A stretch of DNA of 64,000 nt from Micrococcaceae bacterium Sec5.7 (GCA_039636785.1 CP144169.1:310001-374000), one strand, 5' to 3'; shown: positions 1 to 9,266, numbered from the stretch's first letter. The notes: a model not told the origin generated them from the sequence alone. Numbers and translations are program-made.

Positions 1-510
1 TGCCCGGTCAAGGGACTTTTGCGCTTTGGCCAGGGCCGGCAGTGCTCCAGGGATTCCATCAAAGGGATCCTGCCGTTCGGGTTTTTCTGCCATCTTCACG
101 GCGTCCCACTTCCGCACAATCTCCACGACGGTGGCCGGGAAGGAATCCTGCAGTGAGCCGTCCGGCCGGAAGACGTGCGGGTTACGCCGGACCATCTTGG
201 CAGTCAGGCCGCGCGCGACGTCGTCGAAACCGAACGTGCCGCGCTCTTCGGCGAGCCGGGCATGAAGCACCACCTGAAGCAGCACATCCCCCAGCTCGCC
301 TTTCAGCTCAGCGTCGTCGGCACCGGTTTCGATCGTTTCCGCCACCTCATGGGCCTCCTCGAGGAGATACTCCACGAGGGATCCATGGGTCAGCGCCGCC
401 ATCCACGGGCAGTGCTCGCGGAGGGACGCGATGGTCCCGATCAGCCCCGGCAGCGGGTCATGCCCGTCCGCCGCGGGCCCATCGGTTGCGGCAGGCTGCT
501 CTTTAGCCAA
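1..510 (-). CDS. mazG: MazG family nucleoside triphosphate pyrophosphohydrolase, 3' part missing
   Basis: Partial gene that runs off the left edge, so only the N-terminal part (about 170 codons) is present. MazG proteins hydrolyse (d)NTPs to the monophosphate and pyrophosphate and act as house-cleaning enzymes. The minus-strand translation contains a CPW motif followed by THGSL, then LLEEAHEVAE and LKGELGDVLLQ, which is the EExxE...ExxD metal-binding pattern of the family. The start is uncertain. I see no in-frame ATG; a TTG at 510 overlaps the stop of the adenosine deaminase gene, and another TTG lies at 540. The overlap with add suggests translational coupling and places mazG at the end of the nucleoside-salvage run, which fits its role in nucleotide quality control. 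Confidence 0.85.
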   Translation of the reverse strand, partial: MAKEQPAATDGPAADGHDPLPGLIGTIASLREHCPWMAALTHGSLVEYLLEEAHEVAETIETGADDAELKGELGDVLLQVVLHARLAEERGTFGFDDVARGLTAKMVRRNPHVFRPDGSLQDSFPATVVEIVRKWDAVKMAEKPERQDPFDGIPGALPALAKAQKSLDRA

Positions 511-1648
511 GGCCTGAGTAGGCGTCGTTGATGTACTCAACCAGGGCTTCCTTTTCCTCCAGCGGAAGGAAGGATGCCTCGGCAGCGTTGAGGGTGAGCT
601 CCAGCAGATCGTCGAGATCGTAGTCGAACGTCTCAACCAGGAGCTCGAACTCGTCCGTCAGGGTCACACCGCTCATCAGGCGGTTGTCCGTGTTGATGGT
701 GACGTTGAATCCGAGCTGGTACAGCATGTCCAGCGGGTGGTTCTCGATGCCTTCTCCGAACGAGGCAATTGCACCGGTCTGCAGGTTGGAGGAGGGGCAG
801 ATTTCCAGTGCGATGCCGCGGTCCCGGACCCAGCTGGCAAGCTCGCCCAGGGTGACCATGCCGATGCCGTCATCATCGCCGGGCTCGGCGTCCTCGTCAT
901 CAAAGTCCACCGTGATGTCCTCGGCGATGCGGACGCCGTGGCCGAGGCGCAGGGCCCGGCCGTCAACGAGCGCGGACTGGATGCTCTCCAGACCGGCAGC
1001 CTCTCCGGCATGAACCGTGGCCGGGAAATTGTTCTCGGCCAGGTAGGTGAATGCTTCCTTGAAACGGGACGGCAGGAAGCCGTCCTCGGCGCCTGCGATG
1101 TCAAAGCCCACGGCGCCCCGGTTGCGGTGGCGGACGGCGAGTTCGGCAATCTCCTGGCCTCGGTCGGCATGGCGCATGGCAGTGATCAGCTGGCCCACCT
1201 GGATCTCACGGCCGGTTTCGGCCACGGCGTCAACGCCGGCTTCAAGGCCTTCCTGGATCGCCTCAACAACCTCGTCAAGCGTCAGGCCCTTTTGCAGGTG
1301 CTGCTCCGGCGCCCATCGCACCTCGCCGTACACCACACCGTCGTCCGCGAGGTCTTCAACGAATTCCTTCGCCACGCGGAGCAGACCTTCCTTGGTCTGC
1401 ATCACTGCGATGGTGTGGTCAAACGTCTCGAGGTAGCGGACCAGCGAACCGGAGTCGGCCGACTCGCGGAACCATTCGCCCAGGGCAACGGGATCGGTGG
1501 ACGGCAGCGTGTGGCCGACGGCCTCGGCCAGGTCAATGATGGTGGCCGGGCGCAGGCCTCCGTCCAGATGGTCGTGAAGGGACACCTTGGGAAGGCTCTT
1601 CAGGTCGAAGTCGAGGGCAGGGGCAGTGTCAGGAATAGGCTCAGTCAC
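503..1648 (-). CDS. add: Adenosine deaminase
   Basis: 381-residue cytosolic zinc enzyme converting adenosine to inosine (and deoxyadenosine to deoxyinosine). The metal-binding HDHLDG motif is at residues 25-30. Further on are VHAGEA (catalytic Glu region), LGHGVRI and a TDN segment near the C terminus, all expected for the metal-dependent deaminase fold. The length is slightly above the usual 330-350 because of an acidic insertion (DDEDAEPGDDD) before the LGELA segment. The gene lies downstream of the importer, cdd and deoA on the same strand, so imported purine nucleosides can be deaminated as pyrimidine nucleosides are. Its stop overlaps the likely start of mazG. Confidence 0.95.
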   Translation of the reverse strand: MTEPIPDTAPALDFDLKSLPKVSLHDHLDGGLRPATIIDLAEAVGHTLPSTDPVALGEWFRESADSGSLVRYLETFDHTIAVMQTKEGLLRVAKEFVEDLADDGVVYGEVRWAPEQHLQKGLTLDEVVEAIQEGLEAGVDAVAETGREIQVGQLITAMRHADRGQEIAELAVRHRNRGAVGFDIAGAEDGFLPSRFKEAFTYLAENNFPATVHAGEAAGLESIQSALVDGRALRLGHGVRIAEDITVDFDDEDAEPGDDDGIGMVTLGELASWVRDRGIALEICPSSNLQTGAIASFGEGIENHPLDMLYQLGFNVTINTDNRLMSGVTLTDEFELLVETFDYDLDDLLELTLNAAEASFLPLEEKEALVEYINDAYSGLG

Positions 1649-1705
1649 GTTCCAACTTTAGGGTCGCAGGGCGTGCAATGCCAGCCGTTCGCCTACGGGG
1701 TGAAT

Positions 1706-2398
1706 TCAGCGTCCGGATTCAGCTTCAGCGACGGCGATGTCAGAGGCGGCTTTCGGCTCCGTGACACCTTCGGTGGCGGGCGCGGCGTCATGGCGGCCGA
1801 GCCGCTTATGCCACCAGCGCAGAAGATGATCGATGATGATGCCGAGGACAATGGCGAATACCACAGCGATGCCCGCGCTCAGCAGCGGGTACTCGTGCAG
1901 CCATGTGAAGGAGCTTGCCAGAAGGCCGATACCGATGGAATACACCACCCAGGTGGCGCAGGCGAAGGCGTCCAACAGGAAAAACCTGCGGTGCGGAAAG
2001 CCCGTGGTGCCGGCGACGTAGTTGACTGCCACGCGCCCCCACGGGATGTACCGGGCCGTGAATATGAGTACGGCGCCCCGCTTTTCCAGTTCGTAGCGTG
2101 CCCAGCCGAAGACCTTCTGTACTTTTGGCCGCCGCATCCATTTCCAGCGCTCGAGGCCGATTTTCCGGCCCAGTAGGAATGCCATGTTGTCACCGGCAAT
2201 GGCGCCGATGAGGGCGGTCATACCAAGAATCCAGAGGTTGGGCTCCCCGCTGTTCCGGGAAAACGCCGCCAGGGCCACAATGAGCGTCTCACTCGGGAGG
2301 ATCATCGCGAAGCCGTCCACAAAGAAGAACACCAGGAGAACGGGGTAGATCCACCACTGACTAGCTGCATGGAGCACGGCCAAATTAATAAACTCCAC
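1706..2398 (-). CDS. DedA family integral membrane protein (first of two)
   Basis: 230-residue multi-spanning protein of the DedA/SNARE-associated family (undecaprenyl phosphate or lipid flippase-related in recent work). Visible family features are FFVDGFAMILPSET near the N terminus (the reentrant-loop acidic and proline pattern), the GDNMAFLLGRKIG segment and ARYIPWGRVAVNYVAGTTGF, the conserved R-x3-P-x-R region. The GTG start at 2398 has a GGAG about ten bases upstream. The C terminus carries a polar tail of about 35 residues. A second DedA gene lies immediately upstream, so this looks like an old tandem duplication. The exact substrate is unknown. Confidence 0.9.
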   Translation of the reverse strand: MEFINLAVLHAASQWWIYPVLLVFFFVDGFAMILPSETLIVALAAFSRNSGEPNLWILGMTALIGAIAGDNMAFLLGRKIGLERWKWMRRPKVQKVFGWARYELEKRGAVLIFTARYIPWGRVAVNYVAGTTGFPHRRFFLLDAFACATWVVYSIGIGLLASSFTWLHEYPLLSAGIAVVFAIVLGIIIDHLLRWWHKRLGRHDAAPATEGVTEPKAASDIAVAEAESGR

Positions 2399-2613
2399 GC
2401 GGGTGTTGCTCCTAGACGAAATGCTGCATACAAAAATAACGCAGACGGAAGTGATGTAAATCGCTCTTCAGTGTCCCACGGCCAAGGCGTCGTTCGCTAC
2501 GCCTTGAGCCGGGGAACACAAAAACAACGGTACGCTGGCGCGCGTTCCCCCGTCGTCGTCCCGCGGGCTGATATCCGAGCCCCTGGGGCGTCCACCCGTG
2601 GGCTGAGACGCCG
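2399..2613. other. Intergenic gap between the two DedA genes
   Basis: 215 bases without a convincing ORF. The part near 2420-2460 is AT-richer than its surroundings and probably carries the promoter of the downstream DedA-add-mazG block on the minus strand, but I cannot name a clear -35/-10 pair. No inverted repeat of note. Confidence 0.35.
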
Positions 2614-3249
2614 CTAGATTTTGCGTCCGGTAATCTCGTCGCCGGAGGGATCCGGGGCGCTCCCGCGCAGACGGCTGATTACAAGATCCACGATGATTCC
2701 CAGCACGATCGCACACACAATCGCGATGGCCGCTCCGAGCAGGTGATTGCTTTCAAACCATTGCCCGAAGAACAACCCGATCCCCACGGAATACCCGGCC
2801 CAGAGGCTGGCGGAAAGTACCGTCAGGCCAACAAACCGCATGTGGGCATAACCCGTGGCCCCGGCCGTGAGGTTAACTGCCACCCGCCCGATCGGGACAA
2901 AGCGCGCCACCAGGATCAGTGACGCGGGCCGTTTCCTGAGTTCGCGGCCGGCCCAGTCAAACGCCTTCTGCATGCGGGGACCCCGCATCCAGCGCCACCT
3001 GCCGGTCCCGACCCGCCGGCCGATCAGGTAGGCAATGTTGTCGCCCGAGAAGGCCCCCAGCGCCGCGACGAGAATAAGCAGCCACGGGTTGGGGACATCT
3101 GCCGTTGCGGAAACTGCCGCCAGGCCGACCACCACGGATTCGCTGGGAATCGGCGGGAAGAAACCATCAATGATGCAGCTGGCCAGAACCAGGAAGAGCA
3201 CCCAGGGCTGCCCCGCGGCGGCCAGGATGAAGTCGTTGATCGCCTGCAT
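2614..3249 (-). CDS. DedA family integral membrane protein (second of two)
   Basis: 211-residue paralogue of the adjacent DedA protein. It shares the IIDGFFPPIPSES motif, GDNIAYLIGRRVG, RWRWMRGPRMQKAF (very close to RWKWMRRPKVQKVF in its neighbour) and the ARFVPIGRVAVNLTAGATGY segment. I chose the ATG at 3249, four bases after the deoA stop. A longer in-frame start at 3309 would lie inside deoA and adds a low-complexity Arg/Ser stretch not typical of the family. The tight spacing to deoA suggests co-transcription with the nucleoside operon. Function in lipid-carrier or membrane homeostasis is inferred from the family only. Confidence 0.88.
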   Translation of the reverse strand: MQAINDFILAAAGQPWVLFLVLASCIIDGFFPPIPSESVVVGLAAVSATADVPNPWLLILVAALGAFSGDNIAYLIGRRVGTGRWRWMRGPRMQKAFDWAGRELRKRPASLILVARFVPIGRVAVNLTAGATGYAHMRFVGLTVLSASLWAGYSVGIGLFFGQWFESNHLLGAAIAIVCAIVLGIIVDLVISRLRGSAPDPSGDEITGRKI

Positions 3250-3253
3250 TGGC

Positions 3254-4576
3254 TCAGGATATGCGGTCGATGATGAGCTTCTGCGCCGGGCGGGAACCCT
3301 CGGGAGCAATGACCACCGCGTCCTTCAGTGCTTCCTTTGCCCGGGCGAACTTCTCCGGGGTATCCGTCAGAAGCGTCATTAGTTGTTCGCCCGCCCTGAC
3401 CATGGCACCTGGTTTGGCATGCATCCGCACGCCGGCGCCAGCCTGGACGGCATCTTCCTTGCGGGCACGTCCGGCACCGAGACGCCAGGCAGCAACACCT
3501 ACGGACAGGGCATCGAGTTCCACGAGGACACCGTCTGCCGGGGCGTAGATGACCTCGGACTCCCTGGCAACAGGGAGTGTGGCCCGGGGATCTCCGCCCT
3601 GTGCCTCGATCATGCGGTTCCAGACGTCCATGGCGCGGCCATCCTTGAGGGCAGCCCCGGGATCGGCGTCGTGGACTCCGGCGCACGCGAGCATCTCCTC
3701 GGCCAGGCGGATTGTGAGCTCCACCACGTCCTCCGGTCCCCCGCCGGCCAGCACCTCCACGGATTCCTCCACCTCGATGGCGTTTCCGGCCGTGAGGCCC
3801 AGCGGAGTGCTCATGTTGGTCAGCAGGGCCACCGTGTTGACGCCGGCATCCTTGCCCAGGGCCACCATGGTCTCTGCGAGTTCCCGGGCACGGGCCTCGT
3901 CCTTCATGAACGCGCCGCTGCCCACCTTGACGTCCAGGACCAGCGAGCCGGTGCCTTCGGCGATTTTCTTGCTCATGATCGAGGACGCAATCAGCGGAAT
4001 CGCTTCCACAGTTCCCGTAACGTCCCGGAGGGCATAAAGCTTCTTGTCCGCCGGAGCCAGGCCGGCACCGGCTGCGCAGATGACTGCACCGACATCCTGC
4101 AGCTGGGCCATCATTTCCTCATTGCTCAGGTCTGCGCGCCAACCCGGGATGGACTCCAACTTGTCCAGTGTTCCGCCTGTGTGGCCCAGTCCGCGCCCGG
4201 ACAGCTGCGGGACTGCCACACCGAAAACAGCCACCAGAGGCGCCAGCGGCAGCGTGATCTTATCCCCCACGCCACCAGTGGAGTGTTTGTCGCTCGTCGG
4301 CTTCACACTGCCGTCGGGGCGCCGCAGGCTGGAAAAGTCCATCCTCTCGCCGGAGGCGATCATGGCCGCGGTCCAGCGGGATATTTCCGACCGGTCCATG
4401 CCGTTGAGCAGGATGGCCATGTTCAGGGCCGCCATCTGCTCGTCGGCGATGACACCGCGCGTGTAGGCGTCGATGGTCCAATCGATCTGCTCGGGGTTCA
4501 GCATGCCTTTGTCCCGCTTGATGCGGATGATGTCGACGGCGTCGAACGCTTCGGTTTTATTTGTGGTGCTTGTCAC
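3254..4576 (-). CDS. deoA: Thymidine phosphorylase (pyrimidine-nucleoside phosphorylase)
   Basis: 440 residues. The enzyme cleaves thymidine, deoxyuridine (and perhaps uridine) with phosphate to base plus (deoxy)ribose-1-phosphate. The family signature is clear: KHSTGGVGDKITLPLAP, then SGRGLGHTGGTLDKLESIPG, and later GTGSLVLDVKVGSGAFM. The C-terminal domain of about 90 residues has the usual pyrimidine nucleoside phosphorylase fold pattern. The start is GTG at 4576, overlapping the cdd stop by four bases (GTGA), so translation is coupled. Together with cdd it routes imported cytidine-type nucleosides to uracil/thymine and a pentose phosphate. Confidence 0.95.
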   Translation of the reverse strand: MTSTTNKTEAFDAVDIIRIKRDKGMLNPEQIDWTIDAYTRGVIADEQMAALNMAILLNGMDRSEISRWTAAMIASGERMDFSSLRRPDGSVKPTSDKHSTGGVGDKITLPLAPLVAVFGVAVPQLSGRGLGHTGGTLDKLESIPGWRADLSNEEMMAQLQDVGAVICAAGAGLAPADKKLYALRDVTGTVEAIPLIASSIMSKKIAEGTGSLVLDVKVGSGAFMKDEARARELAETMVALGKDAGVNTVALLTNMSTPLGLTAGNAIEVEESVEVLAGGGPEDVVELTIRLAEEMLACAGVHDADPGAALKDGRAMDVWNRMIEAQGGDPRATLPVARESEVIYAPADGVLVELDALSVGVAAWRLGAGRARKEDAVQAGAGVRMHAKPGAMVRAGEQLMTLLTDTPEKFARAKEALKDAVVIAPEGSRPAQKLIIDRIS

Positions 4577-5025
4577 CGGGGTTCCTCCAGGTGTTGGGGA
4601 CCAAATGCATCGGGGAGCACCTGGTCCATCGTCTTGATTCCGTGCGTGGTCATAAGCTCCATGCCGGGAGCCCGGAATTCATACAGCAGCTGGCGGCAAC
4701 GCCCGCACGGCATCAGAACGTTGCCGCCTTCGTCCACACAGTAGAAGGCACGCAGCAGCCCGCCGCCGGTCATCCGGAGATTGCCCACCATGGCGCATTC
4801 CGCGCACAGCGTCAGGCCGTAGCTGGCGTTTTCCACATTGCAGCCGCTGACAATCCGGCCGTCCGCGGTGAGGGCGGCTGCCCCCACCGGGAACTTGGAA
4901 TACGGGGCGTAGGCGTTTTTCATGGCGCTGTACGCCGCTTCTGCCAGGGCACGCCAGTCGACGTCCCCTGTTGCCGGGGCAGCGTTGTCCGGCACGGACG
5001 GGGCTTCGGCATCCGGCACCTCCAT
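4573..5025 (-). CDS. cdd: Cytidine deaminase
   Basis: 150 residues with a 20-residue non-conserved N-terminal extension rich in Ala and Pro. It deaminates (deoxy)cytidine to (deoxy)uridine. The zinc and catalytic motifs are present: NVENASYGLTLCAEC (Cys ligand and catalytic Glu) and PCGRCRQLL (the PCxxC ligands). The ATG at 5025 overlaps the stop of the upstream permease by one base (TGATG). The open frame continues further upstream, but that part is antisense-like and is not the gene. It sits between the importer permeases and deoA, the usual actinobacterial arrangement. Confidence 0.95.
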   Translation of the reverse strand: MEVPDAEAPSVPDNAAPATGDVDWRALAEAAYSAMKNAYAPYSKFPVGAAALTADGRIVSGCNVENASYGLTLCAECAMVGNLRMTGGGLLRAFYCVDEGGNVLMPCGRCRQLLYEFRAPGMELMTTHGIKTMDQVLPDAFGPQHLEEPR

Positions 5026-6338
5026 CAGCCCTTGACGTACGGTATGCCGCTGGCCGCCGGCGGCCTGGACCTGCCAACCAGTCCGGCCACGGCCAGGACC
5101 GTCACCAGATACGGAAGCATGGCCATGAACTGGCTGGGCACCGGGGTGCCGATGATGGTCACGATGCTCTGCAGATTGTCCGCGAAGCCGAACAGCAGCG
5201 CGGCGAAGAAGGCGCCGATCGGATTCCAGCGTCCGAAGATCAGGGCAGCCAGGGCAATGAAGCCTCGCCCGCCGGAGATCTCCTTGGTGAAGCTGTCGAT
5301 CGCCACCAGCGTGAAGAAGGAACCGCCGATGCCGGCAATTGCGCCGCCCAGGGTCACGTTCCAGAACCGTGTGGCGTTGACCCTGATGCCCATGGTGTCC
5401 GCAGCCTGGGGGTGTTCGCCCACTGCACGGACCCTGAGACCCCACTTGGTCTTGAACAGCCCGATCCATACAACGATCACTGCAATGTACATGAGGTAGC
5501 CCACCACGGACTGCTTGAACAGGATGGGCCCGAGCACGGGGATGCTGGAGAGCACCGGGATGTCGATGATGGGCAGCCGGCCGGGCGAATTGAACTGCTC
5601 TTTGTTGGCCTGCATCACGGTGCTGAACAGGAAGCCGGTGACACCGGAAACCAGCACGTTGAGCACCACGCCCACAATGATCTGGTTCACGAGGTACTTG
5701 ATGCTGAAGAGTGCCAGCACCATGGAGACGACAGCGCCCGCCGCAGCCGCGGCCAGCAGGCCGATGAAGGGACTCTTGGTCATGGAGGCCACCATGGCCG
5801 CGGTGAAGGCGCCGCCGAGGAGCTGGCCTTCGATGGCAATGTTCACCACGCCCACGCGTTCACACAGCACACCGGACAGGGAACCGAAGACCAGCGGCAC
5901 GGCCAATGTCACGGAGCCTGCAATCAGGCCAGCCAGCGAGATGCTGGGAGTGCGGGCCCCGCCCACAACCCAGATCAGGAATGCGGCCACAAACAGCACA
6001 ATAAAGGCGATCGACAGCCAGCCGGGGGCGGCCCGGCTCCTGGTCTTGAGGTACACGGTGTAGCCGGCCAGGCCGAGCATGATCACGGACAGGACAATGC
6101 CGCCCAGGAACGCCGGTACCTCGAGGGCCGGAAGCTGGAAGAAATCGCCGCCTGAGGAGATGCCGAACCTGGCTGTCTGGTTGGGACCCATCAGGCCGAA
6201 GAAGATGAAGGCCACAATGCCAAGGCCCGCCAGCAGGACGGGGGTCTGCCACGTGACCGGCTTTGCCGACGTGACCGGGACGTTTTCAGTTTCCGGCTGC
6301 GGGGTCCCCGGCCGGGGGGCTGTTGCTGTTGCGCTCAT
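5025..6338 (-). CDS. Nucleoside ABC transporter permease 2
   Basis: 437-residue inner-membrane permease of the BmpC/YufQ-NupQ type, partner of the preceding permease. About ten hydrophobic segments are visible, with the family core GVVNIAIEGQLLGGAFTA, GLRVRAVGEHPQAADTMGI (the EAA-like cytoplasmic loop) and SGGRGFIALAALIFGRWNP. It has an extra N-terminal region of about 130 residues with three more hydrophobic segments before the conserved core, longer than the usual 300-320 residues. The ATG at 6338 overlaps the upstream permease stop by four bases (ATGA). It presumably imports nucleosides captured by the BmpA lipoprotein. Confidence 0.92.
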   Translation of the reverse strand: MSATATAPRPGTPQPETENVPVTSAKPVTWQTPVLLAGLGIVAFIFFGLMGPNQTARFGISSGGDFFQLPALEVPAFLGGIVLSVIMLGLAGYTVYLKTRSRAAPGWLSIAFIVLFVAAFLIWVVGGARTPSISLAGLIAGSVTLAVPLVFGSLSGVLCERVGVVNIAIEGQLLGGAFTAAMVASMTKSPFIGLLAAAAAGAVVSMVLALFSIKYLVNQIIVGVVLNVLVSGVTGFLFSTVMQANKEQFNSPGRLPIIDIPVLSSIPVLGPILFKQSVVGYLMYIAVIVVWIGLFKTKWGLRVRAVGEHPQAADTMGIRVNATRFWNVTLGGAIAGIGGSFFTLVAIDSFTKEISGGRGFIALAALIFGRWNPIGAFFAALLFGFADNLQSIVTIIGTPVPSQFMAMLPYLVTVLAVAGLVGRSRPPAASGIPYVKG

Positions 6339-7708
6339 GCGGCACCTCCGGTGGTTGCGGCCTTGTGGGACGTGCCGGCTTTTGCCGTTTTCCTGCGGCG
6401 CGGATTCAGCCCGAACACTGCGCGGACCAGCGGCGGAGCCGCGATGAACAGGACGATCAGCGACTGGACCACCAAGACGATGTCGATCGGGGTGCCGGTC
6501 TGGATCTGCATCTGGACGGCTCCGGCGCGGAAGGCGCCGAACAGCAGGCCGGCTGCGAAAGTCCCCCACGGCGTCGAGCGTCCCAGCAGCGCCACGGTGA
6601 TTGCGTCGAACCCGTAGGTTGCCGCAACGCCGTCGGTCAGGACCTTCTCGGTTCCTGCAACCTGGGCCACACCGGACAGGCCTGCCAGGGCGCCGGCGAT
6701 TGCCATCACCAGGATGGTGGACCGGAAGACGTTGATGCCGGCCGTCTGCGCGGCCTTGGGGTTGGCTCCCACGGCCCTGAACTCGAAGCCCACGGTGGAG
6801 CGGTTGAGCAGCCACCACACCAGCACCGTGGCGGCGATGGCCAGGATGAAGCCGAGGTGGAGCCGGTACTGCGTACCCAGGATCTGTGGGTAGACGGCGT
6901 TCGGATCCAGGATCGGGGAGATCGGATTGGACTCCCCCGGCCGCTGGAAAGCTTGAGTATCCAGCAGGTACCGGAGGAAGTACAACGCGATGTAGTTGAA
7001 CATGATGGTCAGGATGACCTCATGGGCGCCGGTCCGAGCCTTCAGAAGCCCCACCAGTCCCCCCCAGATGGCGCCGCCGACGATGCCGGCCACCAGAACC
7101 AGCAGCAGGTGCAGGCCTACCGGGAGATGCAGTGCGAAGCCCACCCAGGCAGCCAGGATGCCGGCCATGATGATCTGGCCCTGCGCACCGATGTTGAAGA
7201 GTCCCGCACGGAAGGCAAGGGCAACGCCAAGGCCTGCAGTGACCAGCGGGGTGGCGATGGTCAGGGTTTCCATCAGCGGGGCAGACTGGCCTGCCAGCCC
7301 GGCACCGCGCGGGTTGAAGACCGAGCCCTGGAACAGGGCCACATACGATCGGGTGGCGGCGGTCCATACAGCTGAGAGGAAGTCCGAGGGCCGGGCGAGG
7401 ATGTAACTTGCCGTGGCCCCCACCTGCTTGTCCGTGCTGGCAATGAGCAATCCTCCGAGTATCAGCGCCAGCAGCACAGCCAGAACGGACACCGTGCCAC
7501 TGCCGGTGAAGATCTTGCGCAGGAGTGTGTCCGGGCCACCGGGCAGGGTGCCGCTCTGGGCCGACATGGGGACAGCTGAAGGCTCAATTGCTCCGCCGGC
7601 TGTGTCCAGGGACGCTGCTGCAGCTATTTCTTCAGCAGCAGGTTTGCTCTTGTGGCGTTTCTCGGCAGGCTGCTCGGCAGCGTGCCTGTGGGGTTGCTTG
7701 TCAGACAT
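6335..7708 (-). CDS. Nucleoside ABC transporter permease 1
   Basis: 457 residues, BmpB/YufP-NupP type permease. A hydrophilic N-terminal tail of about 75 residues, rich in His, Lys and Ala, precedes the first membrane segment. Conserved features are FNIGAQGQIIMAGILAAWVG, EVILTIMFNYIAL and FRAVGANPKAAQTAGINV (the loop that contacts the ATPase). The ATG at 7708 overlaps the ATPase stop by eight bases. It forms the heterodimeric membrane channel with the next permease. Confidence 0.92.
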   Translation of the reverse strand: MSDKQPHRHAAEQPAEKRHKSKPAAEEIAAAASLDTAGGAIEPSAVPMSAQSGTLPGGPDTLLRKIFTGSGTVSVLAVLLALILGGLLIASTDKQVGATASYILARPSDFLSAVWTAATRSYVALFQGSVFNPRGAGLAGQSAPLMETLTIATPLVTAGLGVALAFRAGLFNIGAQGQIIMAGILAAWVGFALHLPVGLHLLLVLVAGIVGGAIWGGLVGLLKARTGAHEVILTIMFNYIALYFLRYLLDTQAFQRPGESNPISPILDPNAVYPQILGTQYRLHLGFILAIAATVLVWWLLNRSTVGFEFRAVGANPKAAQTAGINVFRSTILVMAIAGALAGLSGVAQVAGTEKVLTDGVAATYGFDAITVALLGRSTPWGTFAAGLLFGAFRAGAVQMQIQTGTPIDIVLVVQSLIVLFIAAPPLVRAVFGLNPRRRKTAKAGTSHKAATTGGAA

Positions 7709-9266
7709 TGTCGCCTCCTTCGGCGGGGGAGGAGGGAATCTTCACCGGACGGTCCGTGTGGGCTTCCTCGGGCGCCAGCCCTGCCATCATCAGGCCCAGG
7801 ACGTCGCGTCCCGTCCCTGCCGGGACTATGCCCACCAGTTTGCCTTTGTACAGCACGGCAATGCGGTCAGCCAGTTCCATAACCTCGTCCAGCTCGGTGG
7901 ACACGATCAGGACCGGTGTGCCGTTGTCCCGCTCGGCAACGATGCGCTGGTGCAGGAACTCGATGGATCCCACGTCCACACCACGGGTGGGCTGGGAGGC
8001 AATGAACAGACGGAGCGGCCGGGAGAGCTCCCGTGCCATCACCACTTTCTGCTGGTTGCCGCCGGACAGCGTTCCTGCGGCCAAGGAGCCCGAGGGTGTA
8101 CGGACGTCGAATTCGTCAATCCGTGACCTGGCATTCTCCAGGATTTTGGCGGGGCTCATGCTGATGCCCCTGGCAAAGGGCGGCTGATCGTACAGATCCA
8201 GCACCAGGTTCTCCGCAATGGAAAAGGTGCCGATGAGTCCGTCGACGGTCCGGTCCTCCGGAACGAAGCCGACGCCTGCCTTGAGCACCTCCTTGACGCT
8301 GCGGCCCAGGAGTTCCTCCCCGTCAAGGAGGATGGAGCCGTGGCAGCGTTCCTGCAGCCCCAGGATGGCCTCCGTCAGCTCCGTCTGGCCGTTGCCCTGG
8401 ACACCGGCCACGGCAAGGATTTCACCGCGGGCGACGCCGAAGCTGATGCCGTCCACCACATGTTGGCCGCTTGGTGCGATAACGGTGAGGTCCTTGACCT
8501 GGAACGTAGTTTCCTGGGGTTGGGCGGGGGCCTTGTCCAGGGTCAGGCTGACCGCACGGCCCACCATCATGGACGCCAGCTCAGTGGTCGAGGCGCCTGG
8601 GTCCGCCGTACCCACCACCTTGCCGCGCCTGATGACCGTAATAGTGTCGGACACTGCCTTCACTTCACGGAGTTTGTGCGAAATGAACACAATCGAGGTG
8701 CCGTGGCTTTTCAGCTGACGCATGATGTCCAGCAGTTCGTCGGTGTCCTGCGGAGTAAGCACGGCAGTGGGCTCATCCAGGATCAGCACCTTGGCGTTGC
8801 GCACCAGTGCTTTGATGATTTCCACACGCTGCTGGACGCCCACGGGGAGGTCCTCCACGAGGGCGTCGGGGTCGACGTCGAACCCGTATCTGTCAGAAAT
8901 CTCCTTGATCTTGCGTCGGGTGTCGTCCAGGTTCAGGAAGCCGCCCGCTTTGGTTGTTTCGGCGCCCAGCGCCACGTTCTCGGCCACGGTGAAGACCGGC
9001 ACCAGCATGAAATGCTGGTGCACCATGCCGATCCCCGCGGCCATGGCATCGCCGGGGCCGCGGAAGGTGACAGGCTTGCCGTCGACCAGGATTTCACCCT
9101 CGCTGGGCTCGTACAGCCCATACAGCACATTCATCAGGGTGGATTTTCCGGCACCGTTCTCGCCCAGCAGACAGTGGATCTGTCCGGATTCAACAACCAC
9201 GTCTATGTGATCGTTGGCCACCAGGGAGCCGAAGCGTTTGGTGATCCCCTTGAGTTCAAGTTTCAA
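7701..9266 (-). CDS. Nucleoside ABC transporter ATPase (two nucleotide-binding domains)
   Basis: About 521 residues with two ABC domains, as in sugar and nucleoside (NupO/YufO) importers. Domain 1 has Walker [10 protein letters not shown], the Q-loop region VHQHFMLVPVFTVAENV and Walker [12 protein letters not shown]. Domain 2 has the degenerate P-loop GVQGNGQTEL, signature LSGGNQQKV and the segment FIASQPTRGVD, where Walker B normally reads DEPTRGLD; Gln replaces the catalytic Glu. One active and one degenerate site is usual for this family. I place the start at a TTG (9266) giving the N terminus MKLELKGITKRF, because the open frame upstream is unlike any ABC protein; TTG at 9278 is an alternative. 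It is separated from bmpA by a hairpin that resembles a terminator. Confidence 0.92.
   Translation of the reverse strand: MKLELKGITKRFGSLVANDHIDVVVESGQIHCLLGENGAGKSTLMNVLYGLYEPSEGEILVDGKPVTFRGPGDAMAAGIGMVHQHFMLVPVFTVAENVALGAETTKAGGFLNLDDTRRKIKEISDRYGFDVDPDALVEDLPVGVQQRVEIIKALVRNAKVLILDEPTAVLTPQDTDELLDIMRQLKSHGTSIVFISHKLREVKAVSDTITVIRRGKVVGTADPGASTTELASMMVGRAVSLTLDKAPAQPQETTFQVKDLTVIAPSGQHVVDGISFGVARGEILAVAGVQGNGQTELTEAILGLQERCHGSILLDGEELLGRSVKEVLKAGVGFVPEDRTVDGLIGTFSIAENLVLDLYDQPPFARGISMSPAKILENARSRIDEFDVRTPSGSLAAGTLSGGNQQKVVMARELSRPLRLFIASQPTRGVDVGSIEFLHQRIVAERDNGTPVLIVSTELDEVMELADRIAVLYKGKLVGIVPAGTGRDVLGLMMAGLAPEEAHTDRPVKIPSSPAEGGDNV

Noticed and set aside
737..2176. 479-codon plus-strand open frame
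   Set aside because: It is antisense to add and a DedA gene, both clearly real; GC-rich codon bias keeps the opposite strand open.
5026..5469. Upstream extension of cdd to 298 residues
   Set aside because: The extension is read out of frame through the permease gene and looks like a shadow; the ATG at 5025 with TGATG overlap fits the family.
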